Assembly (NCBI GenBank): GCA_963575745.1
Contig: CAUYUJ010013958.1
Span: forward strand, 292,906-356,905
Direction of reading: 5' to 3'
Source of the DNA: Prorocentrum cordatum
Lineage: Eukaryota > Sar > Dinophyceae > Prorocentrales > Prorocentraceae
Length of the DNA: 64,000 nucleotides
Every line of letters begins with the position of its first letter. The stretch's first letter is position 1. Positions 33,241-44,887 of this stretch are shown here, in pieces. Position numbers and translations under genes: made by a program. Under the pieces are notes generated by a model. It saw nothing but the letters and a program-made list of their open reading frames with translations, was not told the DNA's origin and made no database searches.

Positions 33241-33770
33241 AAACAGAGCGCACCACATCGAATGGCAAATTCGTCTTGGCCCTGTGGCCTCATGTGCCCA
33301 GCGTGCCCGCATCAGATAACGGGAGGTGCCGCCATCGAAACAGGGGTGGTGGTTTACCTCTCTCTTTGCGCGGACAGAAAAGGTCCACGATTGGAAAAAC
33401 GTGACGACAGGCGGTGATCAGACCCCAAAGGAGCCCGTTTGCGCCACCAAGCGGAGGGAGGCGCCGGCTTTGAGCGCGTGATGGTGTACGTACGCGCCTC
33501 GGCACCCTGCGAAAAGAGGCGCCGCCTTGGGGCATCCCCCGCAGCGGCCCAGGATATGCAATCAATGGAAAAGGTACCAATTGTTTACGCGGCCCGCGCG
33601 GAAGGAGGCTAGCACTGGAGTGCTGGTGAGCATCTAGACGCGCCTGGTCGCTTGTTTGGGGCGGCGCCCAAAGGCGAGCGGACGAACGGGCCTGATAAAG
33701 GGCGGTCCAGGCGGTCTGTGCTCATTGCACGTGAGGGTGGATTTGGTGCTCCCCGACGTGCTGGTCGGAG
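33240..33770. other. Non-coding stretch, nothing recognised
   Basis: Balanced composition, no frame above about 95 codons with protein-like character, no clear repeats. It precedes the 48-bp tandem copies. Confidence 0.4.
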
Positions 33771-33909
33771 CTCGCATCCCACCCCCAGTTGGCCAATGCG
33801 GCTCGTGGAAGCAGGGAGAAGCTCGCATCCTACACCCAGCGGGCCAATGCGATTCTTGGAAATAGGCCGATCCACGCATCCCACACTGGCCAATGCGGAT
33901 CATGGAAAT
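33771..33909 (+). repeat. ~48-bp tandem repeat, three copies
   Basis: Three imperfect copies with the order CGCATCC(C/T)AC, CC(C)AG(T/C), GGCCAATGCG, TGGAA(A/G). Anchors GGCCAATGCG occur at 33791, 33841 and 33887. The third copy lacks a few bases in the middle. It is not in a gene. Confidence 0.8.
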
Positions 33910-33929
33910 ACTGTGCCACGGACTTGGTA

Positions 33930-35115
33930 GGACTCAGGGCAGAACTCGAGGCGGTGAACGTCCCATACATGGTCGTCAGTGTCGAGATGTTGCTCCTGGT
34001 CGTGTTGCTCCCCGATTCGCGGCTGGTGCCGGGCATGGTAGTCAGCGACATGGTAGTCGCTTTGGTGCTCCCCGACGTAGTGCATATCGTCAAGGTGCCA
34101 GTGCCCGTCGTGCAGCTCAACGGCGTGGTGCTCGCGGCGGTGCCCGTCCCGCTGGTACACGACGAGGTGATGGTGCGCCCAGTCGTGTTGTTCAACGACG
34201 TGCTGGTGGTTCCCGCCTTGGTGGTCAGAGACGTGTTGCTGAACGTCGAGATGTGAGCACGCGGGGGAGTACTCACTTCACTCGTGGTCGTCACGGTCGA
34301 GTTGCTGCTCTTGGGCGTGTTGCTCCACGGCGTTATGCCGGCACCCGTCATGGTGGTTCCGCGACGTGATGCCAATGGCCGGCCGTGTCCCACTCGTGGA
34401 CCTCAGAGTTGAAATGATGCTCTCGGGCATGCCACTCGATGTGGGGATACGGTTGCCCGTGGGAGTGCACAGCCGCGTGGTCCTCGAGGCAGAACGCATC
34501 CCGCTCGTGGCCGTCGGGGTGGACCTGGAGCACGGCAACGCGGTGTTTGAGGCGGTATTCGTCCCACGCGTTGGCGCTAGGGTCGGGATGTTGCTGTCCG
34601 ACGTGGTGGTCAATGTCGGGATATTGGCAGCCGTGGTGTGGCTCAGAGACGTGGCGCACGAGGTGGCGCTTGTCCCGATGGTGCCCGCCAGGGTCGAGCA
34701 GGTGCACTCCGATGTGATGCGCAACGATGGTGCCCGTCGTGTTGCTCAGCAGCGTGGCGTTCGAGGCTGCACCCATCTCACCCCCGGTGGGCCACTGCGG
34801 CGTGGAGGTCGGGGCAACCAGGCGGGCGTCCAGACCAACCTGGCCAGCCAGAACGCCTCGACGGCCCTCACGGTACGTGGCACAAAGAGGGCAGACCTCA
34901 AGGTGGTACGAAGTGCAGTCTTCGAGGCGGCAGTCGTCCCATACGTCGCCGTAAGGGTCGGGTTGCTCAACGATGCCCACCTGGTGCCCGACGTGGTGGT
35001 CAGCGTCCAGGTGCCAGTACGCGTCATGCTCCTCAGCGGTGCGGTATTCGAAACAGTGTTTTTCGGCGACGTACTGTTGGTACCCGCCATGATGGTCAGC
35101 AGCGTGCTGCTCGAC
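33930..35115. repeat. Degenerate GTGGTC/GTGCCC-rich repeat region
   Basis: Phrases such as GTGGTCAG(C/A)G, GTCGAG(A/G)TG, GTGCCCG and GTGTTGCTC recur at irregular multiples of about 11 bases for over 1 kb. One strand gives Val/Leu/Pro-rich frames (33789-34256, 34366-35229), the other Thr/Ser/Gly-rich frames (34278-34724 and others). Because every frame carries the same periodic pattern, this is read as an old minisatellite and not as a gene. Confidence 0.6.
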
Positions 35116-35126
35116 GTCAGGAGGGA

Positions 35127-35165
<39 letters not shown>

Positions 35166-35260
35166 GGAGAGAGCGAGATGGGGAGAGAGAGAGAGAGAAG
35201 GAGGTAGGGAGATGGAGAGGGAGAGATAGGGGAGAGAGAGTAAGCGAACGAGAGAGAGTG
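35115..35260. repeat. (GA)n microsatellite
   Basis: Nearly pure GA/GGA/GAGAG from 35122 to 35255, interrupted by short T-containing words. Confidence 0.9.
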
Positions 35261-36420
35261 CGATGACCACTTGAGGTGATACGGCGGGGTGTAATGGGAT
35301 GAGCATCGGTAAGCGGATATCGGAGATACGGCAAGCATACTGGACAATGAGGAGAGGACGGGCGAGGACAGAAGCTTGGACGTCGAGGAGGCGGATCTGT
35401 ATATGAATGCATTCACACGTTTTGCACGTAGGAAACAGGACGCATGTATCCATGAATATGATAAAGGACGGACTAGCCATGGAGGCTTTAAGGATGCGTT
35501 TTCACACCCTTGCCTAATCCCACACGTGCTCCGTCGGTGCAGACGAATCCCACGCATGTCATTGGGATGGGTGTGTTATGCCTGGAGTTGCTCTTTCCGC
35601 GGTCCGAACTAAGAGTCGGACCGTAATTTATTTCTGCGTGCCCCGTGCTTCTCTGGACGCTGCTACGGCTGAGGGCGGACAGCGCCACGCGTGCACTGTA
35701 GAGCGATGTGCGATGTGCAGCCGCAAGCCCCAACCTGGGCAACGACAGCCCTCACTCGGGATGCAGATCTTACGCGCTTTGCACCTTTGCGTTTCACATG
35801 GGCGAACATAAAGGATGCGCGGTTATTCACATGTTACTCCCTTGGTGTGTACAGCGAAGATGTTGTCCGTTATCATGTGGCGCCATGCGCAGCAAGTGTG
35901 GTAGCAGCATGAGACGTTGGTTCGGCCTCCTCCGTTCCACTTTCAGACGTGCTGCCATAACCTACGTCATTGTTCTTTCCGTGTTAGTCGACTCCGCTCG
36001 ATGTATTTCGGGCGTGCGACTTCCCGTTTAACATTCACTGCCCCCTAAGGTTTTCCATAGAGCCAGGGAGAGACTGAGAGAGAGAGAGAGCGCGGGAGAG
36101 ACAGCAATCAAGTGCTTGCATTTGCACCCAGACCCCATCATGATACCGTATTCATTGGAGTATCGTTGTTCCTCCCCATCGTCCCTTGTCGCGCGTATCC
36201 TCCAGATCCAGTGCTCCCCTCCCGCTCCTCCTGGGCAGCACCAGCCAGAGTGCGTAGCACCGGGGGCTGGAAGGCGCTCGGACAGCCAGACTTGATGGAC
36301 AAGTTTGAGCGCGCCTTCGGCCCCGCTGACCTGATCAGGAAGCTTGGGCCTGCTGGTCCCGCGGCTCGTGCCCTCGGCCCGTCGCGGAGCTGAGCGCAAA
36401 AAAAACGCGGGGGGGGCACG
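35260..36420. other. Intergenic stretch, no gene recognised
   Basis: Frames of 70-107 codons (35376-35612, 35708-36031) have Cys/His/Arg-rich but unconserved-looking sequence. A short GA run lies at 36077-36092. I see no domain, RNA gene or promoter that can be supported. Confidence 0.35.
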
Positions 36421-36890
36421 TAGGGAGTGGTGCCAGGCGGCCCTCGCCCCCCTCTCCCCCAGTCCTCCCTCCTTCTCCCCCCATCCCCCCTCCCCATCCC
36501 CGTCCCCCCGTCCCCTCCCCGTCTCCACGCCCGTGTCCTGCCGCCCCCCCTGCCAGAACACAAAGAGGAGGAGGAGGAGGAGGAGGAGGAGGAGGAGGAG
36601 GAGGAGGAGGAGGAGGACGAGGAGGAGGAGGAGGAGGAGGAGGAGGAGGAGGAGGAGGGCGAGGGCGGAGGGAGGCGGAGTAGGGCGGAGGGAGGTGGAG
36701 ATGGCGGAGGGAGGCGGAGAAAGCGGAAGAGGCGGATATGCGACGGAAGGCGGGGAGAGGCGCAGGAGGGGACGGAAGCAGAAGAGGCGGGGGAGGAGGA
36801 CAAGGAGGAAGTGGAGGGTGAGAAAGTGAAGGGAGAGGGAGGAGAGGGGAGGGAGAGGAAGCGGCATGAGGCGGACCAGGTCTGACCTTG
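36420..36890. repeat. C-rich tract and (GGA)n microsatellite
   Basis: A run of C-rich sequence with CCCCCTCCCC and CCCCGTCCCC words (36440-36550) is followed by (GGA)n from 36565 to about 36660, then a GGCGGAGGGAGGCGGAG-type repeat to 36730. Long frames here are translations of simple sequence. Confidence 0.85.
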
Positions 36891-37490
36891 AAATGCGCCC
36901 TTCACCGCGTAAAGCGCGCCTTTGTCCTCTTCTATCCAGGTGCTGATGGCAAGCATGATCGGACAAGAGCGAACAGCGCCGATGTTGTTCATTGGACTCG
37001 TAGGGGGGAAGAAGAAAAGATGATGGTGACGACAAGGCGCGGATGTCGAGGATGGCAGCGTGTCTGGGAGGGCAGCGAGGGTAGCAGAAGGACAACGAGT
37101 AGGAAGACAAACACCTGGAACCTATACATTACCAGTGGCGGGCTGTTTTTTCAATCCCAGGACTTTTTTGAGGGTCGGGGACGACGCTGGGGTGGTGGTG
37201 TATATTTGTTTCCCCGATGTTCCAGGGAAGCAACGAGAACTGTATACACCGGGGTCCTGTATACACCAGGAGCCGCTCTCCAATGCCAATTTCAATGCAG
37301 GGCTCGAAAAAGCGTCGGTGTATAGAATTCGATTCCCTAGAAGAAGAAGAAGAAGAAGAAGAAGCAGAAACTGAAGAAGAAGCATAATAATAATATGAAG
37401 AACATGAAGAAGAATATTGGTAAGGAACCCGACGAAGAGGACGTCGAAGAAGAGAGGGATCCTCGTGGTATTTTGAGGCTACCCTGAGGG
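36890..37490. other. Intergenic stretch with short duplication and (GAA)n
   Basis: TGTATACACC(G/A)GG is repeated at 37241 and 37258. A (GAA)n/(AAG)n run lies at 37341-37400. No gene is seen. Confidence 0.5.
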
Positions 37491-37900
37491 CTATTGGGGC
37501 CGTGTCTGGGGCCATCTTCGGGAATCCTGAGGGCCTTGGGGGCCTGTCGGGGTCCCCTTGGGGGCTACTAGGGTCTTCTTGGGCTGTGTGGGCATGTCTT
37601 GGGGTTTTGTGGAGGCTCTCTCAGGCCATCTTGGCGCCATCTTAGGCTATCTTTGGCTGTCTTGGGGCTCTCTGGGGGTGTCTTGGAGTTCTGTTGGACT
37701 GTCTTGGGGCTCTTTTGGGCAGTCCTGGTGCCTCCTCGGGCGCTCCTGGGCGCCTCTGGGTGGCGCTTGGGGGCCTCTCGGGGGTCTCTTGGGGCGCTTT
37801 GGGGGTCCCCTGGAGGGCCTTTGGGAGCTCTATAGGGCCCTTTTGGTGCCCTCCAGGACCGATTCCAAGGTACTGCTGGTTCGGAGCCCCTTTCTGGAGC
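37490..37900. repeat. ~11-bp TCTTGGGGCC-type degenerate minisatellite, locus 1
   Basis: Words such as TCTTGGGGCT, TCTTGGGCTG, TCTCGGGGGT and TTTGGGGGTC follow each other at 10-12-base spacing. The opposite strand reads as a Pro/Lys/Glu/Ala/Arg-rich peptide with ~11-residue periodicity, as expected when an 11-bp unit cycles through three phases. The array is followed at 37909-37953 by GAGGATGTCCCTGGCGAAAC and related bases, which also accompany locus 2. Confidence 0.8.
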
Positions 37901-37959
37901 CGTTGTTGCTTGAGGATGTCCCTGGCGAAACGGCCGCGTTTCAAAAGTCTTTCCTGACA

Positions 37960-38640
37960 TGAACGGGAACCGCATGAAATCGAAGATCACGGCAAGAGCA
38001 CGCACAAACAGTGAGATCAATTGTAGCGTAGGCGGTCTTCTTGAACGTCCAAAAGGGGGTACGAGATGGTATTCACTTCCCGAGCAAGGTCACACGTGGC
38101 GCTGAATTGGCATACATACTAAACTTGCTCTTTCGAGGTGAGCATGACACCCCCAACACCTCGTCAACACATTGAAACACCATCGAGATCAACTGCACCG
38201 TAGGCGCACCCCCAGAAAGCAACAAAGAAAAAGGCAGAGCTCACTACCCGCGCCAGTTCAAACGGTGCGCTGAACCTACGCGGGTAGTGAACTGATCCTG
38301 AGAATTCTCCCGCCTGTACTCCTCCGCCTCGGCGCCCTTGCCTCCGCCTCATCGCTCTCGTTGCCTGCCCCTTCGCCGACGACAGGGGCAGTTCACTACC
38401 CGCGCAAGTTCAGGAAACAACACCATTTTGCCTGTCTGAAATCATGATGTTGAGGATATATCGAGCGAAACGCGGTCGAAGGCACGCTCAGGGGGATATC
38501 TCGAGCGAAACGCTTATGTGCGAGCAAAAGTGTCAGTAAATCCCTATATCGGAGGTTGGGGGGTGAGATCGCAGTGCAATGGAGACCCCCCAGCGGGAAA
38601 TCGGTTTCGAGGCGAAGCTGCGCGTGATCCTCCTGTAGCT
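37960..38640. other. Intergenic DNA with dyad repeat and short direct repeats
   Basis: TCACTACCCGCG at 38241-38252 is answered by its inverse CGCGGGTAGTGA at 38279-38290, each with an inner AGTTCA/TGAAC pair, so a hairpin of about 50 bases is possible. A third copy (TTCACTACCCGCGC) is at 38391. GAGCGAAACGC occurs at 38462 and 38503. No protein-like frame is seen. Confidence 0.6.
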
Positions 38641-38701
38641 AGGCCGAAGCAGGAGCGAAAGTCCGTTTCCCGTCCGCTGGTGGCCGGGAGGTGTCCCAGT
38701 T

Positions 38702-38717
38702 GGGCCGGGCGGTGTCC
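38702..38717. repeat. 16-bp direct repeat at left edge of LINE (target-site duplication)
   Basis: GGGCCGGGCGGTGTCC, identical to 44909-44924. It immediately precedes the 3' end of the minus-strand LINE. Because the surrounding DNA is itself an ~86-bp repeat (see 44925-45060), part of the match could pre-date insertion. Confidence 0.8.
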
Positions 38718-38779
38718 GATTCTATTCTATCTCCTGGCGTGTGTACCTGCTGCGGGGCAAGGGCACGCTTCAATCACAA

Positions 38780-40261
38780 TTAGACCTCAGGAAATTTGCC
38801 ACTGGATTTAGGTGGGAGGCCACGCTTCAGACGAGACAAAACCTCCTTCCCAGCTTTCGTGGGAGGATCACAACAAATCTTCAAGTCCCGTGGGACTTCC
38901 ACACAATGCCTCCCGCAAACTTCACAATAGAGCACACCTCGAAAACAAGCAAGGTGGTGGGAGGGGTGGACGAATTCCGCACATGGATGATCGAGAGCAG
39001 ATTCCTCGCCCCCACCCTCCGCCGTCGGTGGGCCTAGATCATCTGGCACACGGGCTGGGGCGCCTGCGGACTCAGCGCCTCGAGGGGAGGGGGAACGAGG
39101 CTGAAGCCGTTGAACTCGCTGCTGGACCACAGCACGAGGCTTGCACGGGTTAGGCCAGAATTCGAACAGCTGGCCTATCCGCTGGAAAGAGCGATGACAG
39201 AGAGAGCACTTAAGGATAGAGGGGCGGACAAGCACAGAATGGCCCTGATCACTCAGTCTATTACATCGCTCTTGCAACGCAGAGATCTTCCTGGAACTTT
39301 CACGGGAGACCCTTTCAGGATGATCACGTTGGGACAAAAACAGGCATTCACGCCGCACAGACAACAGGCGACAGAGGACAAGATAAGCAATATCATCAGC
39401 GTGAAGGGTCCTCCTCACAAGTTCCTCAGGGATCTCACCTGCGTCAGCGGCTTTACCCGCGAAAAAATCAGCGGACATGTTTAAATAAACTTCGACATCA
39501 GTTAAAACCATATCCTGACATTGGGCCTGGGTGGGGTGTCCTTTAGTCCAGCGAACGTCAATCGTTCCGCCTCGGGACATCATCACGTCATGGTAGATGG
39601 CCCACAGATCGAGAGATGCAGACTTTCTCTGGGCCTTGAGGGTCTTGCGGGAGCCCTTGACGACAGACAGGTTATCGCAATGCACACGAATATCCCCAGT
39701 AGAACGTTTTGCAAGCTCAAGCAAGGCGAAAAGTTCAGCACGGCCAGCGTTCTGCACCTTAGTTGGCAAGGTACCGCTAGCCACTCCGTCAAAAAGTCCA
39801 TGGGCACCTAAATGGGCGACTGCCCAGCCACACCTCCGCAGGCGCCAATCTTTATAATTCTTACCTCCAGCACCGTCAATTCCCCAGACACCTCCATGCA
39901 CTTTAGCCCCGTTCAAGAGGCGGCCCCAGGACCACGACAGGGTACGGGGAGAGGGGAGGTGCCCTACAGAATCAACGAGGGGGGGTAAACCACGTAACCA
40001 AAAGGCACACCTGTCATGTTGGAAGAGAGCTTCGGACACAAGGTGGCTGGTTTTGTCAATAGAGCTGTCCAGCAAATCAGCATTGCGAGGGCAGCCCCAA
40101 AAACGATGGGCCGCAGTTTCGGCCGCCGCGCCACACCTAGGGCAAATGCCTCTGGTGTAGGAATCATAGCCCGACTGGGCCACGCGATCCTCGGTCCAAA
40201 ATCCACTTGTTAAAACATTCCGAAGAATCCCAGCAGCTTCATGCGAGTTAACCTTTTTCAA
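38780..40261 (-). pseudogene. LINE ORF2 C-terminal part: zinc motif, RNase H, Cys/His tail
   Basis: A 493-codon frame in a different phase from the RT frame, which it overlaps by 14 bases. It opens with a CPRCGA...H...C motif. A type I RNase H domain follows, with acidic residues in GGVWGIDGAG (D), AGRAELFALLEL (E), IRVHCDNLSVV (D) and YLNMSADFFAG (D). RNase H in LINEs removes template RNA after first-strand synthesis. The tail has KCSLCHRSF and a second cluster, CEVCGRHC...CC, likely nucleic-acid binding. The stop is 62 bases from the element end. The frame joins RT after a one-step shift near 40255. Confidence 0.8.
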
Positions 40262-42374
40262 GCTTCCTCAGAAATCCCCGAATAACAGTAAAATCGACTC
40301 CTCCTTCCAAACCTGATCCAAGGTGATGGGCAGAGGCAGCTGACCAGGACATCTGGCCGCAAACTCGCAGAGGCGCCTGCCACAGCGCGTGAGGAAAATG
40401 ACTGTCGGTAATTCTCAGCACAGCGCCGTCTTCCAGGCGCCAGAAAAAAAGGCTGTTGGGGGCAATCTTGAGGTCCATCAGGACTGCCACAGTAGGTGCA
40501 ATAGGGCCTCGAAATCGTTGCCAGCGGTGCTTGGCACGCCCGAAGGCCTGTACGATGGTAGCCCATGACTGAGCCACTTGCATGCGCACCTGGTGATTCA
40601 ACTCGCCCCAGACGTCGACGAAAGCAACCAACTGCTCATAACGGAGCCTAAACTGGGGGTCATCCTTGGCAGCGCTCACAAGAGCCAAAACAGTAGTAGT
40701 GCCGGCACCAGGGACCCAGCGGCTCGAGCAAGTCGCCGCTTGCGCACGAAAGGAACGGATTTGCGCAGGAGACAGGCCCAGGACCTGATGGCCCCAGGAC
40801 CCCACAGCCAAGACACCTGGCTTATACAATTTGCGGGCGGGCCCAACCAGCCGAGACAAAAACGAAACTTGCTTAGCCTTCTTGTAGGCCTGAGCGCGTC
40901 TAAGCCGAAGCTTGGCAGTAAAACGCCGCTTACCTGCCGTAGTCATGACCCCCAAATCGCGAGCAGCCTCAGCGAGCTTGATGGGTAAACCAGTGGACTG
41001 AAAACGCAACTGCAATTCTTTACCAAGTTCGAGATGACTACAGACAAAGGTAGATTTATCCGAGATGATACAATTCAACTGTTGTAGCTCATGAGTAAGA
41101 TACATAGCAGCGGGGACCAGGTGGTTCAAGATATCCTCGGGAGTTCCTAGCTGGGATTGGGTCAAATCATCCACGTACCCCTTAATAGTCACTGGGCGGA
41201 AATGCACATGCATAGTGTCCAGCAACTCATAAAGGTAAATGTCTACCCAACTCATAGACTGCATACAGCCAGCCAAGATGCTGCACTCTGGAGCAATGAT
41301 GGCGGACACAAAGCCTCCGACCTCCAACACCCTCGGAGCAGCGTGGACGAGGATACCTAAGTATAGGAGGTGCACTGGGTAATCCATATTCATGGCGAAT
41401 CCAACCAGGCGGTGAGGATCAATAGAGTCAACAAATCTTTTAAGGTCCCAGTGGGCCCCCACAGAGCACAGACCTTGAGACCGATCGACCTCGTGGCCGA
41501 CTTCTCGCAAAAGGGCCGCCTGCATGGCGCTTGAACCTTTCATCGCCGTGTCCCAAAAAATTGACCTTTCGGCAGTCCAGTCATCCAAATGATGATTGCG
41601 TGCTTTACAGTAAATCCTATAGACAGTAGGGCATTTACAAATAGGCCGATCACATTCAACACTCTTGGGGATCAAAGCAATGATACTCAAAAACGTCTGG
41701 GCAGGCCACATGAGGCCAAGTTCCCACTGGTTGAAGGTAGTGAACCCCGTGACAGCGCCCCTGGGCAAGTCCAAGAACGACCGCGGATGCCAGTGATCAA
41801 CGCTCACGGCGGTAGTCGCTGAGAAACAGCGGGCAGCTCGTTGAACATCGCTGACCTCCAGAGGGTCAAGCAATTGAACAGCCCCAAGGGCGTGGGGCCT
41901 AAGGGAGTCCAACACACAAGAGAGATTTTTGCGGGCCCCAGGGTCAAAAGTCCAAAAATCACGCCGGTATTGTTCGCGGTGCTGGAGCAAATCCGCAGGG
42001 AGCTGACGAATATGGTTAGGGGTCACCAACACCTCAGGGGGCTCACCAAGGTCGTATCTCAACCAATCGTGGACTCTCTTAGCGCCTCGTGGCAGAGCGC
42101 GAAGGAGCCAATTCTTCATGTTGGCTCTCGAGGTGGCCTTAGCTTCACGCCGGGCGGACGCAAGAGAGGCTGAGACGGCGGCCGATAGATCGTCCATCGC
42201 ACCAATCTGGTTAGGCGGGCAACTAAGCTGCGCCTGCCACCAGTCGATGCCTCGAATGTCGTCGGCCAACAAAAATGCAGAAATCTTCTCAGCTAAACCT
42301 TGGAGGACGCTAACTAAGGCAGTGACCGTGCACTTTGGCTTGCCTTGCGAGCGGTATAGAGGCGGTATTCCCAC
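40248..42374 (-). pseudogene. LINE ORF2 reverse transcriptase part
   Basis: A 708-codon frame. RT landmarks run in order: VSVDHWHPRSFLDLP (residues about 192-206), FLSIIALIPKS, then IKGYVDDLTQSQLG with the catalytic YVDD at residues 400-403. The thumb and a long helical connection follow, ending LRKLEKG before the stop at 40248. Unlike the copia RT of this window, the YVDD box is intact. It joins the endonuclease frame upstream after a shift between 42374 and 42314, and the RNase H frame downstream. Its role is target-primed copying of the element RNA at a nick made by the endonuclease. Confidence 0.85.
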
Positions 42375-43560
42375 AACTTCTGAGAAAGATGAGTCCAGAA
42401 AGCCAATCCAGGAGATCGAAAGCTCTGTCCAATCGGGCCGCGTCTCCTGATGCTATTCTGCCGAAAAGTAGGGAAGTCGCCTCTATGTGTGCCAGGTAAA
42501 TCATCAACCACAGCACAGGCACTGGAAGCATAAAGGTACTCAGTAGTTCGAGACCAGAGCAAATAAGCAGTCGAAATATTCGTGGAGAGATGGTCCGCCA
42601 CATGTGCAATCAGGGCATCCCCAAGGAATCCAGGGACCCTAGGAGGGCCAGGATCAGCAACACGTTCCAGAATAGCTTCCCAAGGAAGATCGGGTCCAGG
42701 ACAAACAGGGAACTGGGGTGGACGACATCTCTGCCACAGCTCTTGTTCCAGAGCCTCGTGTTTCAAAGTAACAGACAGACAGCAGTGGGTCTTAAATGGG
42801 CTGGGGTCGAAAGATTTCACATCCAACAGATACGCCAACTCATTAGAAGTAACCACATAGTCAATCATAGACCCTCTGCCCTGTGCACAAGTAACTTCAG
42901 CGTTAGTAGGAGTGCACACTCTACCTCGAGCAAGTTGAGGAAATCCACTACGATCAAGATCGATGGCAGGAATGTTAAAGTCATCCATCAAACACCAAGG
43001 GATAGATAGCGTGCCTAAGAACTCCGAGACGGAACGGAGACGTTCGATATTCTCCCCACAGACACCCAGGTCCGAAATCAGGTAGATCGTTCCACAGCGA
43101 TGACAGCTCGCTGAGTCCTTAATTCAAGGAAAAACCAATTGGGGCCTGAACCCACATCCTGGAGGCCTTTCTCAGAGGCCAGGAAACGCCGAAACGCAAG
43201 TCCCTTGGACACAACAGCACCTACTCCTCCATGCGTTCCCCCTCCAGGGGAGGGGAGGGCAGGGTAAAAGTGCGGCCTCCAGCCGATTTGCGCTGCATTG
43301 CGCTTTGCCTTCTTCACTGCTTCATGCCGAAGATGTGTTTCTACAAAGAAAAACCCGTCAGAGATCGGCCTGAGCTCCTGGCAGAAATTCAGGGCGACCT
43401 CATTCCATGATGTGATATTGCAGAAATGAAGGTTGATCTCACCAGGCGTTGATCGACCTCTGGACGCACGACAGCGCTCTTGTTGACACCGATTCCGTAG
43501 GTGAGAAGGGAGGGCGCTAGGAGCACTGCGGTAGCCCCTCTGAGCCCGACGCAGGCCAGG
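42314..43560 (-). pseudogene. LINE ORF2 APE-type endonuclease part
   Basis: Split over two phases. In the first (ending at 43078) ITSWNEVALNF, FFFVETHLRHEAVKKAKR and GGVGAVVSKGLAFRRF give the N-terminal half, including the metal-binding Asn and Glu of the exonuclease-endonuclease-phosphatase fold. One base out of phase, IYLISDLGVCGEN leads to MDDFNIPAID (the usual GDFN motif, here DDFN), GSMIDYVVTS and FKTHCCLSV, the positions of the remaining catalytic Asp and His. The shift sits near 43085. The enzyme nicks the target DNA to start insertion. The upstream part of the long frame reaching 44874 is an overprint of ORF1 and is not counted. Confidence 0.8.
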
Positions 43561-44749
43561 GGGCTGGTGGTCCGAGGGGTCCGCCTGCTTGCAACTGTTG
43601 AAGAACCCGCTCGCATGAAGCCGTTGCACCTTCACGAACGGTACGTAACCTTTTGGTTGCCTTGATCTGGGACTGCTTCTGCATGAGTTTCTCCATCTTG
43701 TCAAGTTCCTCAGGCGTGAGTGTATTGTCAATGCTCCGCTTCTTGAGGGTATGGAGCTCCATTCTGGCATCATCATTCGTGGCCTCACTAGGAGCGTCAG
43801 ACATAGCATCATCATCCATCTGAGCTTGGAAGGCCTTGATCTGCTGCCAGAACTCGTAGCGCTGGTAGTGCTGGGTGCACCAGGCGCGGAGAGCAGCTTC
43901 ATCCATACCCTGAAGATTGGCTGGAACAGGAGGGACTTGCCGAGGCTCACCACCAGCAGGTGCCTCACGATCACCACCGCCAGCAGGAACAGCGCCTTGA
44001 CCAGGGACAGCACGAAATCCTGCACCCGCTTGTTCTGGCTGCCGAGCCTGAGCACGTGCAGCTTCAGCAGCTGCATCTCGTTGGGCACGAACAGACACTT
44101 CACGTTCTGCCCGTTCGTCAGCCAGGATCTGCTTACGATACTCCACTGGGTCGAAAGAATCCATTTGATCATATGCGGCACGGTGAGCAGCTGCGGCTTG
44201 CTCGAGCTGACCGACCGCCTCCGCATGCATGGCTTCAGCCTTGGCCAAAGCTTCCTTGTGCCGAACCACTGCGGCCAGCTTCTGCTCGACATCGTACAGG
44301 GCCAGCCGCTCAGCTTTAGAATCGCGTTCAACGGCCATGGCAAGGGCAGTGCGACGTTTCGCAACCTTCTTATCCAGGTCGTTGTCTGACGAGGCAGGTA
44401 CTTCAGGCGGTGGAGGTGGAACAACGCAGCCAACACCGCGTAGAGCTTCAGCACGTTCAGGGAAAAGGGCAGCAAGCCGCTCGAGTTCAGCATCGAACGA
44501 AGTTCCATCTCCTTTGACTTTAGACTTGCCACGACCATGGCCATGACCATCATCAGCACCACGTACGCCACCGTCAGAAAGAACATGATACTCGCCTTGA
44601 CATTTAGAGCAACAGGGGTGCCCGTGGGACACAGATTCCCAATGCCCGCACTTCGAACACACACGGTACGGTTTGTGCAGGACCTTGGAAGGACGACCAC
44701 CGTTGCGGCGAGGTTGATGTTTGACCCAAGGTGCATAATACCAGGCCAT
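43517..44749 (-). CDS. LINE ORF1 protein, zinc-ribbon and coiled-coil
   Basis: An intact 410-codon frame starting about 138 bases after the SL. Residues 30-55 hold VCSKCGHWESVSHGHPCCSK, a CxxC pair plus a second CxxC pair that would bind one zinc. Residues 115-235 are Ala/Glu/Arg/Lys-rich with heptad-like spacing (KKVAKRRTALAMAVERDSK, LAAVVRHKEALAKAEAMHAE), a likely coiled coil. A Gly/Pro-rich linker follows, then a charged helical segment near 320-390. ORF1 proteins of LINEs bind their own RNA and form the ribonucleoprotein. It overlaps the ORF2 reading by a few tens of bases in another phase, so ORF2 may depend on reinitiation or frameshifting. This is the only undamaged long frame of the element. 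Confidence 0.75.
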   Translation of the reverse strand: MAWYYAPWVKHQPRRNGGRPSKVLHKPYRVCSKCGHWESVSHGHPCCSKCQGEYHVLSDGGVRGADDGHGHGRGKSKVKGDGTSFDAELERLAALFPERAEALRGVGCVVPPPPPEVPASSDNDLDKKVAKRRTALAMAVERDSKAERLALYDVEQKLAAVVRHKEALAKAEAMHAEAVGQLEQAAAAHRAAYDQMDSFDPVEYRKQILADERAEREVSVRAQRDAAAEAARAQARQPEQAGAGFRAVPGQGAVPAGGGDREAPAGGEPRQVPPVPANLQGMDEAALRAWCTQHYQRYEFWQQIKAFQAQMDDDAMSDAPSEATNDDARMELHTLKKRSIDNTLTPEELDKMEKLMQKQSQIKATKRLRTVREGATASCERVLQQLQAGGPLGPPAPWPASGSEGLPQCS

Positions 44750-44887
44750 CTCCCGCGCAGAAAGGGAAGTGGCGGATTGCTCCAGCAGGAGCTCACAAAA
44801 GACGAAATGGTTGCAGGCTCAGGCCAGAGCCAGGTGCGAGAAAGACTGAAAAAAGCCTGCTGCAGGCGGAACAACTCGGGCCTGCCC

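Noticed and set aside
33789-35229. Val-rich frames at 33789-34256 and 34366-35229 as membrane proteins
   Set aside because: The hydrophobicity follows from GTG/GTC-rich repeat words; the opposite strand gives equally long Thr/Ser frames and no start or domain is convincing.
37625-37650. GCCATCTTGGCGCCATCTTAGG as tandem SL relicts
   Set aside because: Resembles the SL loosely, but the surrounding unit has a period of about 11 bases, not 15, and the SL-specific CCGTAG and CTCAAG ends are missing. It belongs to the 11-bp minisatellite.
43560-44874. Upstream part of the 598-codon minus-strand frame as a LINE protein
   Set aside because: It overprints ORF1, which has the zinc-ribbon and coiled-coil signature; only the last ~160 codons (endonuclease) are real.
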